This document shows positions 1-5,708 of a stretch of 7,427 bases of DNA, in pieces. The notes under the pieces are model-generated. The model did no database searches and was not told where the DNA came from. It saw only the letters and a program-made list of their open reading frames with translations. The stretch is from NCBI GenBank assembly GCA_013298335.1, contig JAAFHI010000144.1:1-7427 (forward strand), in the 5' to 3' direction. The stretch is from Actinomycetota bacterium (GTDB lineage Bacteria > Acidobacteriota > Blastocatellia > Chloracidobacteriales > Chloracidobacteriaceae). Both the position numbers and the translations under genes were made by a program. Numbering within the stretch: position 1 is the stretch's first letter; every line of letters starts with the position of its first letter.

Positions 1-762
1 CAGTACGCCTATCTGCTGACCCGAAATCTCGGCGCCAGCCCCGAACAGACGAAGCTGCTTCGCGATGAACTGGGGAAGGCGATTGCGGCGATGCCGAACT
101 ACGCCGACGCCTATTCGCTGCTGGCGTTCGTTGAACTGACGGCGCAGCCGCCGAATCTCGACACCGCGCTCGCCAACGCGCAAAAGGCGGCCACGCTCGC
201 GCCCGGACGCAAGGATTTCGCCCTCACCCAGGCCCAGATCCATCTGCGGAAAAAGGAGTTCGCCGAGGTCCGCCGCCTGCTCGAACCCCTCGCCCAGGAG
301 GCCGACGATCCCGGTATCCGCATGCAGGCCAACGACATCCTGTCGAGCGCCGTCGCCTATGAAGCGGCGCTTGCGAAAGGCGGACGGGAAGTCGAAGACG
401 TCATCCTCGTGCCGGTGACGGACGGGGCGCCGTCGTCATCATCGTCGTCCACTTCCAAGCCCTTTATTCCGACGCTCCGTCGCCGCGCGGGCGTGGAACG
501 CGTTGAAGGCGCGCTCGACCGGTTCGAATGCACCGGCGGGAAGATTTTCATGTTCGTGAAGTTCGCCGGGAAGGTGCTGAAACTGCGCGTCCGGTCGTTT
601 GCCGACACCGATTTCGTGGCCCACACCGAAGGGTTCGACAGCATCGGGTGTTCGACCAAAATTGCCAACCCGATCATCGTGATGTACCGCCCGGAAGACG
701 ACCCGGCGACGAGTTCCGTCGGCGATGTTGAATCGGTCGAAATCCTGCCCATCGAGAAGTAA
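1..762 (+). CDS. TPR-repeat protein with C-terminal two-cysteine domain (5' end outside window)
   Basis: The reading frame is open from base 1 and ends at TAA 760-762, giving 253 visible codons; the true start lies upstream. Codons about 31-105 form helical, alanine- and leucine-rich repeats typical of tetratricopeptide (TPR) pairs, for example the segment ending in DTALANAQKAATLAPGR and the next helix pair around KKEFAEVRRLLEPLA. A linker follows, containing six consecutive serines (bases 433-450). A compact beta-rich C-terminal domain occupies codons about 160-253, with Cys177 (FECTGG) and Cys217 (IGCSTK) and a YRPEDD segment near the end. I recall similar two-cysteine tails on acidobacterial TPR proteins, some with DUF1570-type N-termini, but cannot confirm this here. 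TPR units usually mediate protein-protein contact; no enzymatic motif is visible in this fragment. Whether it has a signal peptide or catalytic domain upstream cannot be seen. The TPR call is fairly secure; the identity of the C-terminal domain is tentative. Confidence 0.82.
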   Translation, partial: QYAYLLTRNLGASPEQTKLLRDELGKAIAAMPNYADAYSLLAFVELTAQPPNLDTALANAQKAATLAPGRKDFALTQAQIHLRKKEFAEVRRLLEPLAQEADDPGIRMQANDILSSAVAYEAALAKGGREVEDVILVPVTDGAPSSSSSSTSKPFIPTLRRRAGVERVEGALDRFECTGGKIFMFVKFAGKVLKLRVRSFADTDFVAHTEGFDSIGCSTKIANPIIVMYRPEDDPATSSVGDVESVEILPIEK

Positions 763-841
763 AAGTTACGCCGGTACGGTAAACCTATGCTAAAAAACGG
801 ACTGCCCGCATTCGCGAGCCCGGCGCCAACCGACCACTTTT

Positions 842-846
842 AAGGA
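842..846 (+). promoter_or_regulatory. Ribosome binding site of the second TPR gene
   Basis: AAGGA lies six bases before the ATG at 853 and supports that start. It overlaps the stop codon (841-843) of an 18-codon open frame that begins at 787. Confidence 0.7.
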
Positions 847-852
847 TTCACC

Positions 853-1824
853 ATGAAACGTTCCCTGAACGTGTTTCTCCCGTTCGTCTGCCTGCTGTTT
901 TTCGCCCTTCCCGTTTTCGCCCAGCAAAAAACGTGGGATGAGTTGATGAAGGACGGCAATCTTGCCTCTGACCAGAAGCGATTCGCGGAGGCGGAAAACC
1001 TGTATCGGGAAGCCTTGCGGGTTCTGGAAACCCGGAACCCCAAAAGCGACCAGCCCAAACTTCGAATCTCGACCCTTAACCAGCTCACCAAGGCGCTCGA
1101 AGGTCAGAAAAAAACCGACGACGCTGAACTGGTGGGCCTCAGCGCGGTGGATTTGCTGGACGTTACCCTGAAGAACCTGTCGTCCTCTAACCAAGAGGAA
1201 AGACACTACGCCAAACTGGTCACGGTGAAGGTCTATGGAGAAGTGGCCGATATTTTCATCGCGCACAAAAAAATGCCGGAAGCTGAAAACCTTCTTCAAA
1301 GACTGATCCGCCACCAGGAAGCGTGGAAGAAATCCAATGAGGAGCAGGTTGACCGGGCACTCAAATCAACCGGAAGCCCCCAAGCCCAAAACCAGACGAT
1401 TTTGAACGCCGCCATTTCCTCCTCGACGGATAACCCCGCGGGCACCTACTTCAAACTTGGAAATCTCTATTTTGACGACCGGAAATTCCCTGAAGCGGAA
1501 AACTGTTTTCAGACCTCGCTCAAACTTTCCACGGTATCGCCGGAGGCAGCCAAAATGGTCCCTCTGGAAGTCGCTTTAGGCAATCCGGTTCTCATGACCA
1601 ATCTTGGCATCGCGCAGGCGGCGCAGCAGAAATGGCAACCCGCCGAGGCGAGCCTGCTTCGTGCGATTGCCGTGTTCCAGAAGCGAAATCTGCTCAATTC
1701 GACGGGAGGACAGAACGCCATCCGAAACTATGTGCTGGTCCTCAAGAAACAGGGCCGCGCCGCCGAAGCCGAAACCTTTCTCGACAAACTTCAGGCCGGG
1801 GAAACCATCGAACCGCCGAAGTAA
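853..1824 (+). CDS. Exported TPR-repeat protein, function unknown
   Basis: The product is 323 aa. Residues 1-23 look like a Sec signal peptide: basic MKR, a hydrophobic core, then PVFA before QQ, with probable cleavage after Ala23. Cys13 lies inside the hydrophobic core rather than in a proper lipobox, so a lipoprotein is less likely. The mature part is built of TPR-like helix pairs at about residues 34-60, 126-152, 199-226, 248-275 and 290-314. Repeated signatures such as KRFAEAENLYREAL and RKFPEAENCFQTSL show the small/large residue spacing of TPRs. No catalytic motif is visible, so a periplasmic or secreted scaffold role is the most one can infer. The ATG is supported by AAGGA six bases upstream. 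It lies 90 bp after another TPR gene on the same strand. The gene is visibly less GC-rich and has more lysine and asparagine codons than its neighbours. Confidence 0.88.
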   Translation: MKRSLNVFLPFVCLLFFALPVFAQQKTWDELMKDGNLASDQKRFAEAENLYREALRVLETRNPKSDQPKLRISTLNQLTKALEGQKKTDDAELVGLSAVDLLDVTLKNLSSSNQEERHYAKLVTVKVYGEVADIFIAHKKMPEAENLLQRLIRHQEAWKKSNEEQVDRALKSTGSPQAQNQTILNAAISSSTDNPAGTYFKLGNLYFDDRKFPEAENCFQTSLKLSTVSPEAAKMVPLEVALGNPVLMTNLGIAQAAQQKWQPAEASLLRAIAVFQKRNLLNSTGGQNAIRNYVLVLKKQGRAAEAETFLDKLQAGETIEPPK

Positions 1825-1841
1825 TGCCCGACCGGAAAAAC

Positions 1842-1880
1842 AAAACGCGCCGCCGAAGATAATCTTCCGGCGGCGCGTTT
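1842..1880. terminator. Bidirectional Rho-independent terminator between convergent genes
   Basis: Bases 1843-1858 pair with 1864-1880 in a 16-bp GC-rich stem with one bulged C (1867) and a five-base loop (1859-1863). Read on the minus strand, the stem is followed by a T-rich tail (TTTTGTTTTT), so it is a strong candidate terminator for the DUF4912 gene, whose stop lies about 20 bases away. On the plus strand it ends in only TTT before GCG, so it is a weaker terminator for the TPR gene that stops 18 bases upstream. Confidence 0.78.
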
Positions 1881-1901
1881 GCGTTGTGGTTTGAAACCGG
1901 G

Positions 1902-3215
1902 TCAGGGCAGTTCTTCGAGCAGGGCGTCCAGATCGAAGAACAGTTCGTTGAAGCCCCCGCCCGAAAGGCGCAGGCTGCCGGGACGCTCCATGCTCGGAAG
2001 CCACGGCGACGGCACCGGACGCTCGACTTCGCGGCGACGCAGTTTGCGCTGCGGCAACCGGCGACGGCGGCGCGTCTTCATGCTGCCGAGTTCGCTGCCC
2101 GCCGAACTGCCGATCCCGAAGCGTTGCAGGCCCGGAAGATCGAATTCCGCTTCCTCTTCAATCCAGTCGCCCCATTCGAGATCGCCGAGTTCCTCGACCC
2201 AGTCGTCATCGGCGGCTTCGATTTCCTCGATGTATTCGGCTTCGATGAGATTGTCGGGGTTGGCGAATCCGACGCGGACGCCCCGCGCGGCGAGGCGCGC
2301 CAGATAGGTGTCGCGCAGCACCGCCGGCAGGTAGTGCATCAGCGCCAGCGCAGCCATGTCGCCGCCATCGCGGTCGAACAGTTCTTCGAGAATGTCGCGG
2401 ATGGAGCGCGGCAGCGTTTCGACCTGCTCGCGTTCGAGCGGCTGGCCGTCGCCCGCCGTGAACACCGCGTCAATGACCCGCGGCGGAAACCATTCGGCGA
2501 GCCGTTCGCGGGGCAGCACCTGACTGTCGGTCGCGAACCCGGAGGCATCAAGCACCCGGCGGAAGCGCGAGGCGGAAATCCGGTACTCCGGCTGCGGCGC
2601 GGCTTCGGGCGCGACCGTGCCGCGCGGCGTGCGGGCTTCGGGCGCGGCCATCAGCCGGATGAATCCGAACTGCCGCGAATACACCCCGAATTCCACGAGG
2701 TAGGTCCGGTCCGGAAAGACGCTGAACCACTCGCTGCCGCGATACAGCACCGAGTAGTAGCTCTGTTTGTCGCTTTCCTTCTCGGTGACGCGGAGCATCG
2801 GCTTGAAGGTGGCCATTTCCTCCGACGAGAAGAGGCGTTCGATGGAGGCCACGGTTTCCGGACGGGCTTCCCAGTAGACGAACATCCGGAACGGGTCCTG
2901 AACGAGCGCGGAAATGAGATCGACGTCGTATTCCTCGGGAATCGGCGACAGTTCCGCCGGCGCGTCAACGTCGGGAATGTCCTTGCCCGGCAGCACCGAC
3001 AGAAACGTCGGCGTTTCCTTGCCTTCGGCGCGCGCGCGTTCGAGCGGGTCATTCAGCAATGAAAGAAATTCGTTGGCGTCGAGAGCGATATTTGAGGATG
3101 ACGCGCCACGCATCGAGAGAATGGCGATTTCAAGCGGTGACGACATCGGCTCGGCGGGCTTCGCCTCGGGGGCTTTCGGATTCCCCGCCTTGGGGTCGGT
3201 CGGCTGATTCGGCAT
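1902..3215 (-). CDS. DUF4912 domain-containing protein
   Basis: The product is 437 aa. The start is the ATG at 3215-3213, preceded by CAGGAG nine bases upstream; the frame stays open to 3881 but has no comparable site there. Residues 1-25 are Pro/Ala/Lys-rich. Residues about 92-225 match what I know of the DUF4912 fold: the hallmark DPFRMFVYWEARPET (107-121), then strands including YYSVLYRGSEWFSVFPDRTYLVEFGVY (153-179) and the end of the domain at about YRISASRF (211-218). Residues 226-320 are helical. A strongly acidic stretch follows (about 325-359, rich in Glu/Asp/Trp), then a basic stretch (380-399, many Arg), then a hydrophobic-acidic tail FFDLDALLEELP. There is no signal peptide or membrane segment, so it is probably cytoplasmic. 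DUF4912 has no established biochemical role; in other bacteria it can occur fused to or near DUF1957 glycan-branching enzymes, but no such gene is present here. The family call is confident; the function is unknown. Confidence 0.85.
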   Translation of the reverse strand: MPNQPTDPKAGNPKAPEAKPAEPMSSPLEIAILSMRGASSSNIALDANEFLSLLNDPLERARAEGKETPTFLSVLPGKDIPDVDAPAELSPIPEEYDVDLISALVQDPFRMFVYWEARPETVASIERLFSSEEMATFKPMLRVTEKESDKQSYYSVLYRGSEWFSVFPDRTYLVEFGVYSRQFGFIRLMAAPEARTPRGTVAPEAAPQPEYRISASRFRRVLDASGFATDSQVLPRERLAEWFPPRVIDAVFTAGDGQPLEREQVETLPRSIRDILEELFDRDGGDMAALALMHYLPAVLRDTYLARLAARGVRVGFANPDNLIEAEYIEEIEAADDDWVEELGDLEWGDWIEEEAEFDLPGLQRFGIGSSAGSELGSMKTRRRRRLPQRKLRRREVERPVPSPWLPSMERPGSLRLSGGGFNELFFDLDALLEELP

Positions 3216-3224
3216 GAAAAATGA

Positions 3225-3230
3225 CTCCTG
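3225..3230 (-). promoter_or_regulatory. Ribosome binding site of the DUF4912 gene
   Basis: On the minus strand these bases read CAGGAG, nine bases before the ATG at 3215. This decides the start among several in-frame candidates in a frame that runs open to 3881. Confidence 0.75.
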
Positions 3231-3234
3231 TCCT

Positions 3235-3252
3235 GCGGACGCACCCGTCCGC
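3235..3252 (-). promoter_or_regulatory. Hairpin in the DUF4912 5' leader
   Basis: GCGGACG (3235-3241) and CGTCCGC (3246-3252) form a perfect 7-bp stem with a four-base loop. On the minus-strand transcript it would end four bases before the ribosome binding site. It could be an operator-like palindrome, an mRNA-stabilising hairpin or chance; nothing here tells which. Confidence 0.35.
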
Positions 3253-3270
3253 GGATGAAAAGAAAATGAG

Positions 3271-3300
3271 AGTGTAGCAGCCTTCACCAAATCGCCGGAA
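3271..3300 (-). promoter_or_regulatory. Weak sigma70-like promoter candidate for the DUF4912 gene
   Basis: On the minus strand, TACACT (3276-3271) could be a -10 box and TTCCGG (3300-3295) a poor -35 box, 18 bases apart. This would start the transcript near 3265, just upstream of the leader hairpin. The -35 match is poor, so this is only a suggestion. Confidence 0.2.
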
Positions 3301-3483
3301 GCTGTAAAAACCCCGGAATTGAACCCGGTCGGCGCTCGGTCCGTCAAAACGTCCGGAAATGGATGGCGAATTTTTCGGGAATTCGATTCATCATCGCCGC
3401 TCGCACATGACAAGGGGACAAACGGGGACGCCGCGCATCCAGTCGGGGTTCCGCGTCCTGAACATTGGTCGTACTCGTTGAAA

Positions 3484-3490
3484 AAAGAGG
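3484..3490 (+). promoter_or_regulatory. Ribosome binding site of the molybdopterin oxidoreductase gene
   Basis: AAAGAGG lies four bases before the ATG at 3495. The spacing is short but this is the only purine-rich site near a start. It favours ATG 3495 over the in-frame TTG at 3465, and the family's usual N-terminus, which begins just before the first cysteine, agrees. Confidence 0.6.
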
Positions 3491-3494
3491 ATTT

Positions 3495-5579
3495 ATGGCG
3501 AAATTGACTGTCGTTCACGCGGCCTGTCCGCACGATTGCCCGGATACCTGCTCGATTGCGGTGACGGTCGACGGCGACCGCGCCGTGAAGGTCGAGGGCA
3601 ACGCCGCCCACGCCAACACCGCCGGATTTCTCTGCGCGAAAGTGTCGAAATATATCGACCGGGTGTATGACCCGAACCGCGTTCAGTACCCGATGCGGCG
3701 CGTCGGCGCGAAGGGCGAGGGCAAATTCGAACGGATTTCGTGGGACGACGCCATCGCCGAAATCACCGCCCGCTGGAAAGCGACCATTGCCGAACACGGT
3801 CCCCAGGCGATTCTGCCCTACAGCTACGCCGGGACGATGGGGCTCGTGCAGGGGCAGGGAATGGACCGCCGGTTTTTTCACCGGATGGGCGCATCGCTGC
3901 TCGACCGGACCATCTGCGCAACCGCCGGTTCAGTCGGTTACAAGGCGACCATCGGCCTGAGCATCGGCCCCGAGGCCAATCGCTTCGCCGAGGCAAAACT
4001 GATTCTCATCTGGGGCAGCAACACGCTCACCTCGAATGTCCACCTCTGGCCGTTCATCCTTCAGGCGAAAAAAGCCGGGGCGCGGGTTGTGACGATCGAC
4101 CCCTACCGGACGCGCACCGCCGCCGCGTCCGACGAACACCTCGCCCCGCTGCCCGGCACGGACGCCGCGCTCGCCCTCGCGATGATGCACGTCATCATCG
4201 GCGAAAACCTTCACGACGCGGATTACGTCGAGAAATACACCCTCGGCTTCGAACAGCTTCGCGAGCGCGTCCGCGAGTGGACGCCCGCGCGGGCAGCCGA
4301 AATTACTGGAATTGAAGCGGATACGATTATCCGGCTGGCCCGCGAGTATGCCGGGACCACGCCCGCCGTCATCCGCATCAACTACGGCTTGCAGCGGCAC
4401 GCGGGCGGCGGCATGGCCGTCCGGACCATCGCCTGCCTGCCCGCGCTCACCGGTGCGTGGCGCGACGCGGCGGGCGGCATTCTCCTGTCGAGTTCCGGCA
4501 CGTTCCCGCTCAACTACCCCGCGCTCGAACGTCCCGACCTGATTCCGCCCGGCACGCGGACGATCAACATGTCGCGGCTCGGCGAGGCGCTGACCAACAC
4601 GGATGAATTCGGCCAGCCCGCCGGATTCGACCCGCCGGTGAAGGCGATCTACGTCTACAACTCGAACCCGGTCGCGGTCGCGCCCGATCAGGGGCAGGTG
4701 ACGCGCGGACTGGCCCGCGAGGACCTCTTCACGGTCGTTCACGAACAGTTTTTCACCGACACGACCGACTGGGCCGACATCGTGCTGCCCGCCACCACTC
4801 AACTCGAACACATGGACGTGGTGAAACCCTACGGCCACCTTTCGTTGATGTTCAACGAACCCGCCATCGCGCCGCTCGCGGAAGCCAGATCCAACAGCGA
4901 TGTCTTCCGGCTGCTCGCGCGGGCGATGGGCTACGACGAGTTGTACCTTTACGAAACCGACGAGCAGTTGATCCGGGCGGTGCTCGCGACCGACCATCCG
5001 TGGCTGGAAGGGATGACGTTTGAACGACTTCGGGCCGAAGGGCACGTCCGGTTGAACCTGCCCGAACGGTTCGCGCCGTTTGCCGAGGGCAACTTCCCGA
5101 CGCCGTCGGGCAAGTGCGAGTTTTACTCGGCGACGCTCGAACGCCGGGGCCTCGACCCGCTGCCGACCTACATTCCGCCGCGCGAAAGCGTTCAAAGCAA
5201 TCCGAAACTGGCCGAACGTTTCCCGCTCGCGCTGATTTCGCCGCCCGCGCACAATTTCCTCAATTCCTCTTTCGTCAATCAGGACAAACTCCGGAAGGTT
5301 GAAAAGGAGCCGATTGTCGAAATCCATCCGTGGGACGCCGCGCCGCGCCGCATCGAGACGGGCGCGACGGTCCGGGTCTTCAACGACCGGGGCGAATTCA
5401 GTGTCCGGGCGGTGGTGAGCGAAAAGACGCGGCCCGGCGTCGCGATGGCCCCCGGCATCTGGTGGGCGAAGTTCAGCCCGGATGGCCGCAACGTCAACGC
5501 GACGACCTCGCAGGCGGTGACCGACATGGGCGAGGGCGCGACCTTCTACGACAACCTCGTGGAGATCGCCGCAATCTGA
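3495..5579 (+). CDS. Molybdopterin-dependent oxidoreductase with N-terminal 4Fe-4S cluster (DMSO reductase superfamily, COG0243-type)
   Basis: The product is 694 aa, starting at ATG 3495. Residues 8-49 form the N-terminal 4Fe-4S domain: CPHDCPDTC gives Cys11, Cys15 and Cys19, and GFLCAK gives Cys47, with Lys49 in the position often used for electron transfer to the pterin. The segment KGEGKFERISWDDA (73-86) opens the molybdopterin domain. Cys141 in RTICATAGS lies where this superfamily carries its Mo/W-ligating residue and is my candidate ligand. WGSN (173-176) and IDPYRTR (201-207) fit pterin-guanine-dinucleotide contacts. From about residue 573 a molydopterin-binding C-terminal domain follows (FPLALISPPAHNFLNSSF onward). 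There is no twin-arginine signal, so it is predicted cytoplasmic, and no electron-transfer or membrane-anchor subunit is adjacent. Substrate is not readable: formate, a sulfur or nitrogen oxide, or another two-electron substrate are all possible. The convergent neighbour is formate-tetrahydrofolate ligase, a weak hint toward formate. Family very secure; substrate unknown. Confidence 0.92.
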   Translation: MAKLTVVHAACPHDCPDTCSIAVTVDGDRAVKVEGNAAHANTAGFLCAKVSKYIDRVYDPNRVQYPMRRVGAKGEGKFERISWDDAIAEITARWKATIAEHGPQAILPYSYAGTMGLVQGQGMDRRFFHRMGASLLDRTICATAGSVGYKATIGLSIGPEANRFAEAKLILIWGSNTLTSNVHLWPFILQAKKAGARVVTIDPYRTRTAAASDEHLAPLPGTDAALALAMMHVIIGENLHDADYVEKYTLGFEQLRERVREWTPARAAEITGIEADTIIRLAREYAGTTPAVIRINYGLQRHAGGGMAVRTIACLPALTGAWRDAAGGILLSSSGTFPLNYPALERPDLIPPGTRTINMSRLGEALTNTDEFGQPAGFDPPVKAIYVYNSNPVAVAPDQGQVTRGLAREDLFTVVHEQFFTDTTDWADIVLPATTQLEHMDVVKPYGHLSLMFNEPAIAPLAEARSNSDVFRLLARAMGYDELYLYETDEQLIRAVLATDHPWLEGMTFERLRAEGHVRLNLPERFAPFAEGNFPTPSGKCEFYSATLERRGLDPLPTYIPPRESVQSNPKLAERFPLALISPPAHNFLNSSFVNQDKLRKVEKEPIVEIHPWDAAPRRIETGATVRVFNDRGEFSVRAVVSEKTRPGVAMAPGIWWAKFSPDGRNVNATTSQAVTDMGEGATFYDNLVEIAAI

Positions 5580-5606
5580 TGGACCGCGCGCATCCTGCGC
5601 GCTCCA
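5580..5606. repeat. GC-rich hairpin just after the oxidoreductase stop codon
   Basis: GCGCGCA (5586-5592) and TGCGCGC (5596-5602) pair across a three-base loop, and flanking TGGA (5580-5583) and TCCA (5603-5606) extend the stem across a two-base CC bulge. It begins directly after TGA 5577-5579. The run after it (GTTTCC) is not a U-tract, so it is unlikely to be an intrinsic terminator itself; it may stabilise the 3' end or be a dispersed palindromic element. Confidence 0.45.
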
Positions 5607-5642
5607 GTTTCCACAAATCCTGCAAACAATCGATTTACAGTG

Positions 5643-5684
5643 AAAAGTGTCCAGTTTTTTCGAAAAAAAACTGGACACTTTTTT
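5643..5684. terminator. Bidirectional Rho-independent terminator with an 18-bp perfect stem
   Basis: AAAAGTGTCCAGTTTTTT (5643-5660) is perfectly complementary to 5665-5682, with a CGAA loop. The core GTGTCCAG/CTGGACAC carries A tracts on one side and T tracts on the other. On the plus strand the stem runs into six T (5679-5684), ending the oxidoreductase transcript. On the minus strand four T follow, serving fhs, whose stop lies about 25 bases away. Confidence 0.9.
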
Positions 5685-5708
5685 GTGATTTATTCCGAGA
5701 GGCCCCAT

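Larger units (their letters stand above)
3216..3494. other. Divergent intergenic region
   Basis: These 279 bases separate two divergent genes and should carry both promoters. Apart from the leader hairpin and the weak minus-strand promoter candidate I see no convincing gene. I could not pick a convincing promoter for the oxidoreductase. A pair of GGGGAC repeats occurs around 3415-3430, possibly chance. The only long open frames are extensions of the flanking genes. Confidence 0.6.

Noticed and set aside
433..450. Serine codon run as a possible microsatellite or phase-variable tract
   Set aside because: The codons are mixed (TCG, TCA, TCC), so it is not a uniform slippage tract; it reads better as a flexible linker.
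1884..3062. 392-codon plus-strand open frame opposite the DUF4912 gene
   Set aside because: Shadow of the real gene, with Arg/Phe/His-rich non-globular composition and a start inside the terminator's far side without a ribosome binding site.
3411..3431. GGGGAC direct repeats as a remnant of a dispersed repeat
   Set aside because: Only two short copies in GC-rich sequence, without a palindrome or boundaries; chance cannot be excluded.
3465..3494. TTG start for the oxidoreductase, adding ten residues
   Set aside because: No ribosome binding site is seen before TTG 3465, while AAAGAGG precedes ATG 3495 and the family normally starts shortly before the first cluster cysteine.
3216..3881. In-frame upstream extension of the DUF4912 gene (open frame of 659 codons on the minus strand)
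   Set aside because: The extension runs antisense into the secure oxidoreductase gene and has low-complexity composition expected from a GC-rich shadow frame. A good ribosome binding site precedes ATG 3215.
3930..5708. 592-codon minus-strand open frame opposite the oxidoreductase
   Set aside because: It is antisense to a gene with clear domains, is rich in Arg/Gly/Val from complementary codons, and runs through the terminator; it has no recognisable domain.
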